A stretch of DNA of 64,000 nucleotides, taken from Nematopogon swammerdamellus (lineage: Eukaryota; Arthropoda; Insecta; Lepidoptera; Adelidae). Location: positions 12,765,523 to 12,829,522 of the forward strand of contig OX336342.1 in the NCBI GenBank assembly GCA_946902875.1, written 5' to 3'. Position numbers and translations under genes: made by a program. The notes beneath the pieces were generated by a model. It was not told where the DNA came from and made no database searches. It saw only the letters and a program-made list of their open reading frames with translations. This document shows, one piece after another, positions 11,521 to 22,384 of this stretch (position 1 is the first letter of the stretch; each line of letters opens with the position of its first letter).

Positions 11521-12300
11521 TTTATTCCTTAGTAAACTAATCGTGTGAAAGTAAGTAAAATATCGGCGAACATGTTACATCATGACGAGTACGTCCCCTG
11601 CAAGGTGCGCGGCTTGTGAGTGCGAGTGGTGCGGCGGCGGCGGTCTCAGATCAGACTCGCCAGATTTATAGCAGTTGGTCGGAGTTGGCGCCTAGTGTCC
11701 CGCCCGGTGCCCGCAGCCTCTATCGCTGACCGATATTATGACAAAACGTCAGGGCGGCTTAGCCGAGCGGAGAGCGCGCGACGCGCCTCGCACTAATGGC
11801 TTCAGAAAAGCCCGGAGTTGTTTTGGAGTTTCGCATTTGATATTTACGGAGGGTCAATCTCGGCTCAATTTGTGACGGTGCGAGTAGAGTGAAGGGCTGC
11901 GATTAGGTAAACGGGGATACGAGAATGTCGAATTAAGCTTTAGAGGATGAATCGTGAATAAGCTTAGGTTAAAGCCTCGTTTATTTGCTTTTAATTCGGT
12001 CGGCGCTCGCAACTGAGGACGCGTTCGTGTATTCGACGCGGGTTTCTTTGTTTGCGAATTAACAGTCGCTTCTATTGATTCAAATCGATTGACTAGATAG
12101 TATTAGATACTGTTGATATGCTGAACCGTTAATTTGCAATAGAATCCTAACACAAAAGGGACCCGCGAAGTAATCCCACTGTTTGGGGGTGTGATTTAAA
12201 TGTAAAATGTTCCTTGGTAGGCTTCCATGTTCCGAACTAGCGTCACCAAGTCTTTGAATTACTGAAATGAAAAACTTATTGTGACGGTTATATATATATA
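11521..12300. other. Unannotated GC-rich to mixed sequence
   Basis: About 11610-11900 is GC-rich and non-repetitive in this window, with GGCGG runs and CGGTCTCAGATCAGACTCGC. I find no open frame with a protein motif. It could be promoter or conserved non-coding DNA, which cannot be judged from one sequence. Confidence 0.35.
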
Positions 12301-12301
12301 A

Positions 12302-12365
12302 TGTTCATCATTCATCATCATCATCAGCCTGTATCGGTCCACTGCTGGACATATACAACGTAGGC
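12302..12365 (+). repeat. Relic of the CATCATCATCAGCCTG repeat
   Basis: CATCATCATCATCAGCCTGT followed by CCACTGCTGGACATA is a sequence very common in moth and butterfly genomes, usually with CCACTGCTGGGCACAGGCC. A second, more worn copy sits at 39858-39902. Only about 60 bases remain. Confidence 0.55.
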
Positions 12366-12479
12366 ATAAAAAATAATAGGTCAAAGATGTACATAATAGT
12401 TCTCCAGTTTTGTTCAGGGTTAAGGATTAATGTTATTTTCTAAACCAAATCTTTCTTCACCCATGGAAAATATAGTTCT

Positions 12480-12720
12480 TCTGATTTCGATACTTCCCCG
12501 CCCCGCCGCGAACGAGTTGGGGCGCGTGAGCGGCAAGCGGCGGGCGTCCGGCGGCGCAGCGAAAGCAGTGATAGGCGAATCTGGGCTGTCCGTCAGAGCG
12601 CGCATTAAGCTGCCGCCGACCGGCCGTGGTCACCTGATTAATGACGCAGCCGCCGCCATCTTGGATTACTCTCGAGCCGCATTATCTCCTTCATCTTTCA
12701 GCGCCCTCTAGAAGCCGCTC
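12480..12720. promoter_or_regulatory. Candidate regulatory block with YY1/Pho-like and CTCF-like sites
   Basis: GC-rich, unique and without repeats. CCGCCGCCATCTTGG (12650-12664) reads CCAAGATGGCGGCGG on the other strand, matching the YY1/Pho core AAGATGGCGGC. GCGCCCTCTAG (12701-12711) reads CTAGAGGGCGC, matching the CTCF core. Two such sites within 60 bases fit a Polycomb- or insulator-type element, but this rests on motif matching by eye. A plus-strand frame (12430-12711) ends inside the CTCF-like site and has no known domain. Confidence 0.3.
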
Positions 12721-13833
12721 CCGTGTAATGAAACACCCGGCCGGATTAATTCGGGATAAGGTCCTCCGGAATGTCTAAGAGTGCCCTTCGGCCTCTGAGA
12801 AATTTCACTTCCGCCGGCGGCGCTTTAGTGCCTTCGGCCGCGCCACCAAATACATTGAACCGAATGCGAGGGATAGAAATTAAGTTTGTGCGCGCTAGGT
12901 GGAAGCACATCATTCGCCCGAATTACAGCATACGCGTTTCATGCAACATTTGTTGTAAGCACCTATTCAGGGGCACAATGAAGCACCCTCCAATTCAGGC
13001 TTAGGCATTCGTGAGTGAATCTAATAATTTTATTTCAAAGCATCAAAGTGGTTACAAACATTTGTGCCTAGGTTTATTTGAGGAAGAGAATCGTGGGATT
13101 ATCTTCCTATACACATTTAAATTGATACCTTATGTTGTAATAACGCCATAATTATGTGGTCGATTCTGTGAAAGCGAATTCTTGATATAAGTAATTGGAG
13201 AATAAAAAAATAAATAATTCCATTAGAAATTTTATGTTAGGCGAAATGAAAATCAAATTCTTTATGAGAAGGAATGTCAACACTCATCCGGACAATCGGC
13301 GTCTTTTTGTAATCTGGCTCGCGAGCGGCGCGGCGCGAGTGGAGCCGGCTCGGGCTCGAGTCGCGCGCGAGTGACAGCTCGAGATTTGATTCCGCCAAGT
13401 CGACGAGAATAACGTCAAGGGATAAAAAAAATAATTGATTGGTTTTTGTTTGGATAAAGAAGGGCGATCGCTCGCTGCGCCGAGATAAGGGCCTTTGTTT
13501 CAGCGGAGATATTTTCCGCTTTGTCGCTGCCACTGTAAATAAATCGACCTTTGTGTTTGTTGCCTGAAGGATGGTTCCCATTTTGGCGGTGAGGAGTAAG
13601 AAGCATTAGATCAGATCGGCCACCTATCGCGCTCACTCAATACCTATGACACTGAACCAATATTTGTTTCGTTCAACTTAATACTGTCCTAGAGATGTCC
13701 AGGATTCGAACCTGGAACTCCGGCATGACCTTTTTAAGAACATTTTATCTGGGGTCATGCTTTAGAATAAAATAAAATACGTTTTAAAAACTATTATGTG
13801 TTTATTAATTACATACATTGCTCATTTTACTAC
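12721..13833. other. Unannotated, with a tRNA T-arm-like fragment
   Basis: No gene. At 13694-13719 the minus strand reads CCAGGTTCGAATCCTGG, a perfect T-arm hairpin, but no D arm or acceptor stem fits, so it is at most a tRNA relic. GC-rich patches lie near 13310-13400. Confidence 0.4.
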
Positions 13834-14594
13834 AAAAAAATTCACAGATCTCGTGCATTACATGACATTCGGGTACATTGAAAATGACTTTTATGGCGTA
13901 TTCAAATAAGCTTATGGTGAGTCGCCGACTGTAAGCGTGCTGACTGTGAGCTATAAGAAGCGATTCGGCCTCTGGTCAGTGAGCTAAAAAAGAGCATATT
14001 ATGTATTTTTTTATGGAAACTGACACGGTTGGCTACATCACCTACAACATCCGTGATGTCAGCCCATAACACCGGGTGAACTAGGTGCTATGTCAGTGCT
14101 TCCTTTTATTTCATGTCGGCTACACTGAACTGGAAGGAAAACACGAACTATTTACATAGCCGTTTCGACCGACGTGTTATTCAGAGCGGTGGTAGCAACC
14201 CGGGTGGGATAAACCCTACCACCTAGTAGTAGAACCTAGTAGTCTGAGGTAGCCAGAGAGAGCGATACTGACCTGACTGGCGGCTCACTGGCGCTGTGCG
14301 CGTGCGAGTGAGCGGCTTTTACGCGATCGAAAATACATTTCAATGTCAAAATATTTCCAATGACGTTTTTTGATCGTTTCAGAGTTTCGTTTTTTCATCG
14401 ATCTATATCCAGGTTTCATCGCTGGCCTTTGTTTCGATTTTTTTTCCAAGTGACCGCCGCCGCCCCAAGCCACCTTCCATAGTAAAATATTCTAACCCTT
14501 TTACATATTTCTTATATTTGAATACGCCCTAAAAGTCATTTTCAATGTGTACCCGAAGGTCATGTAATGCATGAGATCTGTGAATTTTTTTCTT
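13834..14594. mobile_element. Element with ~75-bp terminal inverted repeats, split by a SINE
   Basis: The left arm (about 13840-13915: TTCACAGATCTCGTGCATTA, CATTCGGGTACATTGAAAAT) is the reverse complement of the right arm (about 14515-14594) with a few differences. Between them lie about 375 bases of non-coding sequence on the right and 90 on the left, plus the SINE at 14006-14230. It is a non-autonomous DNA transposon by structure. The superfamily and target duplication are not clear. Confidence 0.6.
14006..14230 (-). mobile_element. SINE core and tail A, 5' truncated
   Basis: Poly-T then TATGGAAACTGACACGG and the reversed tail and core up to CCCTACCACCTAGTAGTAG. The head is missing. It lies inside the inverted-repeat element 13834-14594 and is therefore younger than it. 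Confidence 0.75.
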
Positions 14595-15056
14595 AGCTTG
14601 AGTGGACACGAAACTGTAAGTACGAGTACCAGGGAACTAGTAAACGGAAGGAGGTAGGCACTAAATCACTTGCATAGATAATTATTTATCGATTTTGGGG
14701 CTCTCGCTAGCTGAAACAAGCGAAGCAGTTGTGCATAAAGTTATTTAGTGGCCAATGTTGTTCTCTCTCTCCCTGTGTACTCAGGGCTCGATATTCAAGA
14801 CGTTGCGCTGCCGCGGGCGTGGTGGCACCACCATTCCGGACTATCGATTAAAATCAGCAGTTCTAAATATTTCTCTAAATTCTGTTATAAAAATTATGTT
14901 ATATAATATTAAAAAAATTTAATGAGGTGAAATAAAAAGAAATGTATGTCGCATCGAAAAACTAAAATTAAATTGTAATTTACAGTTTCTACATTGATCA
15001 TCATTCGCATCATTATAACACTGGTATGACAACTAACTATACTTCGACAAGTTATT
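14595..15056. other. Unannotated AT-rich stretch
   Basis: No gene or repeat recognised. Confidence 0.5.
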
Positions 15057-15275
15057 AGGGTTCTGTATCCACACAGAAGCCTATTACTAAGCCTGCGCCG
15101 CCTGTCTGTCGGAAGGATGTATCTTTGAACCGTAATAGGGTAGCCGGTTAAAATTTTCACAGAATATGTCATAGATAAAATTCGAGGTCTGTGGAATATG
15201 TGCTATTATAGCGGATATGGCAACAAATAATAAAAAAAACAAAAATAAAAAAATTAAGGGGTCTCCAACATATTT
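15057..15275 (-). repeat. GGTTCCGTA-type dispersed element
   Basis: This contains AGGGTTCTGTATCC, CGTAATAGGGTAGCC, AAAATTTTCACAGAATATG and a stretch of A and T, all matching the opposite-strand copy at 27688-27896. The family normally ends AGGGTTCCGTA and its complement, as in mariner-like MITEs. Non-coding. Confidence 0.55.
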
Positions 15276-15339
15276 CATAATATGTCGAAGAGCGTTATCT
15301 ATCTAATTATGAAACATTTTAACTACAAAAGTATGAACG

Positions 15340-15865
15340 GTCACCGATAGTTGGCGTGATATATCACAGACAGGACTATTCTCGCGAACAGACCTTATAT
15401 TGTGATAGTGGACCGGGAGGCAAGGCGTTCGTCGATATCGCCGTGCCACATGATGGTAACCTCGTTAGTAAGGAAGCAGAGAAGATGTTAAAGTATCTGG
15501 ATCTGCAGCACGAGGTTACCGAAATGTGGCCCGTCGACTCGACGATCGTTGTGCCCATAGTCGTTTAGGCGCATGGGCTGATAGCGAAGAGCCTCGACGA
15601 CCACCTTGAGAGGCTCTCGCTGAGTGGTTGGGTCAAGGGCCAGATCCAGAAGGCAGCCCTGCTCGACACTGCACGCATCGTCCGGAGGTTCCTCTCTTTG
15701 GGACCCGACCATCAGTAGCTTGGGTCCGCCCCGCCGCCGGTGGTGGAAACTACATTTGTTTCATAATAATTTTATGTATAATTTTTGTATATTTTAGGTA
15801 TAGTTAGTTATATGTAAAATGATTGTAAATAGATGTGTAAATAAATGAATAATAATAATGGCCAA
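15340..15865 (+). mobile_element. Non-LTR retrotransposon 3' end with restriction-like nuclease motifs
   Basis: One frame gives KAFVDIAVPHDGNL, then KYLDLQHEVTEMW and VDSTIVVPIVV, a stop at 15567, then AHGLIAKSLDDHLERLSL and KGQIQKAALLDTARIVRRFL. Upstream, in another frame, ILANRP(Y)IVIVD is visible. RPD...D...K with the following KY..L..E...W is how I remember the C-terminal restriction-like endonuclease of some non-LTR retrotransposons. It has at least one frameshift, a premature TAG (the copy at 40.1-40.4 kb has TCG there), and a 1-base loss near 15713. The 3' UTR ends in AATAATAATAATGG. It is dead. Confidence 0.6.
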
Positions 15866-15921
15866 AACTTATCCAGTGGTTGAGTAGGTAATATTCATTT
15901 TTTTATTGTTTTTTAATTTCA

Positions 15922-17322
15922 GGACTTCTACAAGATCCGATTAAGATTAGGAAAGTGTAGGTGCAGTCTCCTGTTAGCACTGTGCTGGCCACAATAAAAA
16001 AGAAGCAGCAACCTAAACTGAGACCAGGCGGCAACGTACCGTCTCGACGCTAGACAAGATCGAAAGCATCGGGGGTAAGATCTCTGCGTACCAGAAAGAT
16101 CAGTCCTCCTACTCTCAAGGCTTCAACTACTAAAACTCCTGTGCATGTTAAAAATCCGCTCGCTAAAACCCAGACACCTGTACCTCCGTCATCGCCCGCC
16201 ACGAAACGTGATGTCCCCACAGCAGGACCTGGTCGAGTCCTGAGAACTAGGAAATTGAAAGACTCTGTAACAGCAACTAAGAGACCTGGAGTAACCGCAC
16301 ATAAGAAAACTGTAAATTTTCGACCGATTAAACGGGCTAAGACAACAAACACATGCGTCAATGGACTACTCAACTGAAGACGAAACTCCTCTCAAGCTAC
16401 TTCCCAGGCGAACTAGTAAGACTATTGGAGAGACAGTAAAGCGTGAGAAATACCCAACTGAATCAAAATGCGTCATTGTGGACGACAGGGCTAGTAATCT
16501 TATTGGAGAATCCACAGAGAAAGCGGACAAAGAAAAGTTAGATAGATTGACGACAGGCCCACTTGAAGAGGAACTCGAGCTGTGTAAAGTGGACAATTGT
16601 GAGTTCCTGTACAACAAAAATGATTTTCCAAATCCAATCGAGGTTAAACCAAAAGAAGAAGTGAACACAGAACCTCCATCGAAGACTTTGGAGGAAATAA
16701 TGAATGAAGTCTACGACTGTGCCAGCGAATGCGAAAACGATCCCCTGCCAATTATAGGATTTCAGACAAAGAGGCGAAGTGTAAGTAGTTTTGTGAAAAG
16801 TGATACTACACAGTGCGTGTATGTTGACCAGAAAAAATACGTAATCGAAGAGAAGTGTGTCAAGGTTGCAGGTAGAGGAAAAAGAACTCCACTGCAAGTT
16901 GGTTTTACGTAAAATAAATGTGATTGGCTTGAAATTGTCAAGTGAGTCTGGAGATTGCCGTGTAGTGGAAAACCTGGCAGAAACTACACCGACTACTACG
17001 ACTAAACAAGCTAATGAATCACGGCCTGCTGAGTAAACTGTCAACACGTCCAGGGTTAAGAAAGCGACGTCAGCTGTCAAAACATCAACAGTGTTGGAAC
17101 AGAGCCTGCAGTAGGTGCCTTCTGTCCCGCTGATACCACAACTGTCGATACTTTCAAGGATTCTGCTTCTGCAGGCTGCTCGTATTTTAAATCTGTGAAA
17201 ACCGCTAGGGACTCGGAGCATGTCACTTCTACACAGGAAAGCAAAAGTTTCCCCAAACCGCACCAGCCATCGTGCTCCGTTGTGGCACCGATCTTCAAAC
17301 CCACGGAGGCAGAGTTTCAGGT
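15922..17322 (+). pseudogene. Broken exon, JmjN-upstream region (JARID2/KDM-like)
   Basis: A run of protein-like sequence is spread over three frames. It starts after a good 3' splice site (TTTTTTAATTTCAG, ending 15922) with LLQDPIKIRK, continues in one frame to KRAKTTNTC (stops at about 15957 and 16050), shifts at about 16361 to a 183-codon frame (MDYSTEDETPLKLLPRR ... GRGKRTPLQ), and shifts again to end SVVAPIFKPTEAEFQ just before GTTTGC, a weak donor. The basic, Ser/Thr-rich body looks disordered. APIFKPTEAEF resembles the opening of JmjN domains in JARID2 and KDM4/5 proteins. Kept splice edges argue for a copied genomic segment rather than a processed transcript. Assembly indels could mimic some damage, but several stops make decay likelier. 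Confidence 0.35.
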
Positions 17323-17444
17323 TTGCAAACACTTGGTTTTAACACTTTAGTTGAAAAAAAAAATGCACATTTTTAATATGTGTTAGCTATGTGAAATTGT
17401 ATAGTTTAAGTTTCTTGCCTGCTCTTCTTCGTGGTTGTAATCGA
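17323..17444. other. Short unannotated stretch
   Basis: AT-rich sequence after the possible splice donor. Nothing recognised. Confidence 0.4.
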
Positions 17445-17850
17445 ACCGGATATAAAAAAAACCGGCCAAGTGCGAGTCGAACTTGCGCACCGAGGGGCAG
17501 ACGGCGCGCGCGATACACTTTTTTTTTTATGTTGAATGTACACACGCTATGTAGACTTTTCATAAAGTGGTCGTTTTGCGATTTGTTCCTTTGGAGATCT
17601 GGACTTTACACTACTTAGTCATTTTGCTTTATGGTCGTTTTGCGACTTGGTCATTTTGCGATTTAGTCTTTTCGCTACTCCGTCAATATGCGATTAAGGC
17701 ATTCCGCGTCCAACCCCTGTGAATTTTTTACTTTTTCTTATTTTTATTATTTGTTGTTTTAACGGCCATAATAGATAATCTAGATACGTGCGAGTGCGAC
17801 CTCGTGATTGCTGCGCAACTCGCTATACACGTGCAAGAATAAGGCATATG
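17445..17850 (+). repeat. Relic of the GGCCAAGTGCGAGTCG family with degenerate 17-bp repeats
   Basis: AACCGGCCAAGTGCGAGTCG (17460-17479) followed by a GCGCACCGAGGGG variant matches the start of a common moth and butterfly repeat that continues with GGGTTCCGTACCAT. The same module makes up the array at 53087-53700. At 17566-17698 TGGTCGTTTTGCGATTT recurs in loose tandem copies (17567, 17617, 17632, 17648, 17665, 17681). The 3' part (TATTTGTTGTTTTAACGGCC) resembles 27735-27750. Confidence 0.5.
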
Positions 17851-17888
17851 GCTACGTAACCCTCTGTGTGTGAACAACGTTCTCATTT

Positions 17889-18330
17889 AATAGGTTTTTA
17901 ACCGACTTCAAAAAAAGGAGGAGGTTCTCAATTCGACTGTTTTTTAAATTTTTTTTTATTTGTTACCTCAGAACTTTCTACTGGGTGAACCCATTTTGAA
18001 AATTCTTTATTTATTTGAAAGCTGGAGCTTCCCGTGTGGTCCCATTTCAATTTGGTCAAGATCGGATTGGAAAGCGAGGCGGAATCGCGAGGCCGAAGGC
18101 CTCGCGATTCCGCCGAGTACATTAATAGCAAAAAATTACAAAAAAAAAACTGTGAAATAAAAAACTATTTAAAAAAATATAAAAACCGCCTTCAAAAATT
18201 TATGAAATTAAAAAAAATCGAACCCTAGAGTTGAAGGCGGTGCTAAAGCAAGCAAAAATAACCGACCAACCGAACTCTAGGGTTCGATTTTTTTTTTATG
18301 TCATACATATTTGAAGCCGGTTTTTATATT
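17889..18330 (+). mobile_element. Non-autonomous element with two internal palindromes
   Basis: It begins TTTTTAACCGACTTCAAAAA and GGAGGAGGTTCTCAATTCG. At 18078-18114 there is a perfect palindrome with 17-bp arms and a GAA loop (GGCGGAATCGCGAGGCC). A larger imperfect palindrome follows at about 18183-18330, whose arms both read AACCCTAGAG or CTCTAGGGTT next to TTGAAGGCGG. An opposite-strand copy is at 22385-22778. Non-coding. Confidence 0.6.
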
Positions 18331-20213
18331 TTTGTAGTTAAGTTATGCGATTGCGCAATTTACAATAATCAATTTGGATTGAAAACCTTTTGAGTGCTGA
18401 ATTCGTGATAGATTACCTCATTTCTATGCGTCCTTAATTTTTTTTTCGGGCTTTATCTAGGTTTTATAAGTAGATATAGGTTGCATAATGCGTAGGAAAA
18501 ATCGTATTCCGACTTGTCTCTACGGCAGACAATTAGGTTCGTGAAGAGTAAAGTGACCACTAGAGGGGTGGGGGTGGTGGGGGTGGACGGCTGCAGGCGC
18601 TCCGATGATCAAAGTGCCGCAGCTCCCTCCCGCCCCCTTCCTCTATGCGACTCCCCTCGTCGTTTCGGCTCCAGTTGCAAGTTTCTATTTACACTGGCTG
18701 GGGGCTGCGGCACTAAACTCTTCAACTGCTAGCGACGATGCTCGATGATCCCCGCGATGCTTCATGAACACTTTGTCGTGCGATTCCTTGGATATATAAA
18801 CTCGTGTTTGATTATTATAATGAAGTTTGCTATATTTTCATATTAAAGCAAATTGTATACGGAGTTGTTTTTTAATTATTTTTGCTCATTTTTATCAGAA
18901 TAAATTAGTATACATTGAAAACTACTTTTTGTAAATCAGTCTATTATCAGTGATATCAATAAATTAATTCATAAGCTGACTACATGCGTTGCGCTGTGCG
19001 ACCGAGCTCGTTCGATCAGCAAGCCAGGTAGCGGCTAGAAAATGAAATAGTAAAGGGAGGGCTGATTTCCTCGAACAAAAATAGATGTTGACCATTGATA
19101 TTTAGATTCCGCCGCCTCCGTCGCCGCCCGTCCATGTCGCTGCCCCCAACCATCTAGTTGCCATGCTCTCTGCGAACTGCGAACCCTTTGTGCGAGAGCG
19201 TGAAAATGGCGACGCTAGAATGCAGATCAAGCCGAATTTTTGTAGACTTCGGCGAATTTATGCTTGATAATATATGCATATATTTATCGCGTGAAAGTAC
19301 TAGGAAGAATATTTTAAAATAATTCGACAATAATGCTACTGAACAGAAACTTGATATCTGCTGTTTGGGACTGAAGATTCACGGATAAGAATGTGGATGT
19401 CTCCTGAATGTTTTTAGATTAGACTAAAACAAGAATAATATTAACTTAAGAAACTTTAGAAAGAAGAAAAAGAATATTCAATGAAATCCTCTCTTCGTTC
19501 TCTCAAAATGAAATTCGGAATACATAAGCAGTAAAATGTATTTAGTTTCTTTCTTGGGAGTGGTTCAACTGATCAATATTAACGATTTCGTCGTTCCGTC
19601 TTGTGACCGATACAATTCTAATTTGTTCTTCAATACCTTATGTAACGTTACATAGAACGTCTATAGTATAGCCTTGCTGTAATTGACCTAAAAAAATTAT
19701 TAGATTCGGATCCACGACTTCAAAATCGCCTTTAGTAGGTACAGGTCACGTGAAACCGATGAAAAACCTACAATAATTTATTTCGCAAAATATACATATT
19801 GTAATCTTTCACAACAAAAACGCCTTGGAAGATCTTACGAAATGTTATTAAACCATTTACAATGCTTAAACAATATTCTCAGAGACATTATATGCGGATG
19901 TTGCATAGTTACTCGTAGATACTACAGATGCATGAGCTGTTATTTAATGCAAAGCTCACGTGGCCTGAGTTAAACGAGATGACGAACAAAACGCGACAAA
20001 ACGGGCTGCGATCTTGCGGATCCTTGCGGTCGATTCACACGGGGGAAAAACGGGAACTTGTAGGAACCGACTAGATAATTAATAAATTGTGGAATTTGGA
20101 GATTATTTTAATAAGTTCAAACAGGAATTGAAGCTGAAATGTTGTTAATAATACGTATATGTGCCTTGTAAATAAAATAACTCATGGATGAAAAAAAATA
20201 CAAAGGAATAAAT
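18331..20213. other. Unannotated stretch
   Basis: No gene. GC-richer parts occur at about 18540-18720 and 19110-19220. CCGCCTCCGTCGCCGCC near 19112 is simple-sequence-like. No domain appears in any frame. Confidence 0.45.
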
Positions 20214-20588
20214 TCTGTTAGCCTCGTTAGCTCAGTGGTGCGGTCGGTTGACTTTTGTTAAGAAACCCTGAGCGCGGTCAGTACTTGGATGGGTGACCGC
20301 TCGACCGTTGGAGGCTGGCCGTGGTTCGGGTTCCACGTAAAACTGTAGGCCCCTTCCCTTCTTACCTTATTACGTGGTAGGGTTTATCTCTCCCGGGTTG
20401 ATACCACCGCACTGAATGAAAAGTCGGTCGAAAGGGCTATGTAAATAGTTCGTGTTTTCCGTCCAGTTCAATACAGCCGACATGAAATGAAGGGAAGCAC
20501 TGACATGGTACCTAGTTCATCCGGTGGTTATGTGCTCACATCACGGATGTTGTAGGTGATGTAGCCAACCGAGTCAGTTTCCAGAAAG
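20214..20588 (+). mobile_element. Full-length SINE, tRNA/5S hybrid head with tail A
   Basis: Best-preserved copy. AATAAAT flanks it (20207-20213 and 20589-20595), a 7-bp target duplication. The head starts GCCTCGTTAGCTCAGTGGTG (tRNA A-box-like), continues with GCGCGGTCAGTACTTGGATG then GGTGACCGCT (20272-20301), which closely matches the internal control region of 5S rRNA, and then GGTTCGGGTTCCACG (20323-20337, B-box-like). The core has CCGGGTTGATACCACCGCAC and the tail GGATGTTGTAGGTGATGTAG ending GTCAGTTTCCAG. It would be transcribed by RNA polymerase III from the internal head and moved by a partner LINE. Confidence 0.8.
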
Positions 20589-21181
20589 AATAAATCGTTG
20601 AATTTTAATTATGTTAACCCTATAAAACCGAAAAATGAAACGGGTTGAAACCCGAAGAAGATTAGCGAGCAGAGAACATTACGTGAAGAGATGGCTGCGT
20701 GCAACTTCAGATGCATCAGATGGCGGCATCGTTGCTGAATGTAATCTATTCTAATTTGTCTGTAGGAAAATATAATGTCTTCCATCTAGAATGAAATTAA
20801 TGTAACTCCGTTAAACTTATTTCGTATTCGTTGTTTCTTTTTTATGTTTGACTATAGTTTGCGTTTATGTTTATCTTTTTAGAGAAAGCGATTTGTATGG
20901 AAAACCCTTTAAATTACTCGCATAATCATCAACGTGATCGAATTGCCGCGCTCATTTTGATAACACATTCTCCTTCAGGCAGCCACTCTCACTCAAGTAT
21001 CAGTCTCTATTACAAATAATTATTTACCCAGAGATAACCCTAACTAAAGTAAACATTTAGGATAAGTATATTTTGAGAGTGCTAGATTCATGTTACAACA
21101 CGATACAAGCTGAAGCTTTGTTCAGTTCGCTAGAGTGGAATGGAGGCAGTGTAAGTCGGTCCTTATCAACTGATTCCGGGC
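20589..21181. other. Unannotated AT-rich stretch
   Basis: Nothing recognised. It ends at the inverted-array complex. Confidence 0.5.
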
Positions 21182-21219
21182 TATAGTCCAATCAATAAAG
21201 CATTTCCACTCGACGTAAT

Positions 21220-21900
21220 TCCTCTGTCGCTGAAACTTTGCAGTGTGATAAAGTAGGGTTTAAAATACACGTTTGACAAATTATCTAGGATTTTTTATAT
21301 TTGGAAGTTAGGTATTTATACCTAAACATGAAAATCGCTTATAACTGCTGGTGAAAAATTGCTCCGTCCGAAATTCCTTCGGTATATGATATTATATATT
21401 AATAAGATTATATATATAACATTATCTATGAAAATTTCGATTTCGAATAGGCAGAAATTTGAAAATACCTATTTTGTATCACAACTTCTTCAGAAAAATT
21501 GCTCTGTCAATTTTTATTTTATTATATGTCTTAATTTATTTAAATATATCGCTTTTGACAATTATCTAGGAAATTTTCCTTATCGATCACACCTTTACAA
21601 ATTTTCGGCAATAATTCGCTGTGAAAAATTGCTCCGTCCAAAATTCCTTCGGAATATGATATTATATATTAATAAGAGTATATATATAACATTATCTAGG
21701 AAAATTTCGATTTCGAACAGGCAGAAATTTTAAAATACCTATAAAAATTACTCTGTCAATTTTAAATTTTTTTATATCTCCTAATTTCTTTAAATATATC
21801 GCTTTTCACAATTATCTAGGAAATTTTCCTTATCGATCACACCTTTCCATATTTTTGGCAATAAACCAAGCACTGTGAAAAATTGCTTCGTCTGTTTTTA
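21220..21900 (+). repeat. Subterminal tandem array, left outer copy
   Basis: Units of about 135-140 bp alternate between two types marked AAAAATTGCTCCGTCC and AAAAATTGCTCTGTCAA, each with TATCTAGGAAATTTTCC or a variant. Two alternating types make a dimer of roughly 275 bp. The array recurs as its reverse complement at 38586-39170. The 124-codon frame over it is an artefact of the repeat. Confidence 0.75.
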
Positions 21901-22384
21901 TTAACTTATTAGACACAGAACATCAAAATATAATATAATTGTATATTATCCAATAAAATGTCTCCCTTAAACATGAACTTTGGAGTAGTTTCGAGTATCG
22001 CAACATAATAAAACAACGTTTAAAAAGCGCGCGCTCGCACTACACTGAACGCGGGGTGCGGGAGAGCTGCGGGGAGTGGGGAAGAATAAGTCCGCCCGCC
22101 CGCGCGCCAGCCGCTCATCGTCCCGCACCGCGACCGACGAGACGATACGCGAGCGTCGTCGATGCTCGCGGCTCGCTATTCCGCCCGCCACCTCTGTCGT
22201 CCCACTACAACGCCGCTCCGCCGCCGTCCTGCCGCCTATGGAACAAAAATGTAGGGCCTATATAGTATTAGGAACTTTTAAAATTTAACATTCGTTCTGT
22301 AATTTAATTTGTATGACAGTATGTCGAAACAACTTATTAAACATATTTCATGCACGTACAGTCTGTATGTAAATAAAGTGTATA
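21901..22384. other. Unannotated, with GC-rich island
   Basis: A sharply bounded GC-rich block at about 22025-22245 sits in AT-rich sequence. Frames in it are arginine/proline/serine-rich and overlap on both strands, as expected from composition. It may be captured DNA. Confidence 0.35.

Noticed and set aside
13694..13719. tRNA gene
   Set aside because: Only a T-arm hairpin is present; no D arm, anticodon arm or acceptor stem fits.
16538..17332. 264-codon minus frame opposite the broken exon
   Set aside because: The plus strand carries the protein-like signal (charged, Ser/Thr-rich, JmjN-like end). The minus frame reads as a cysteine/phenylalanine-rich shadow.
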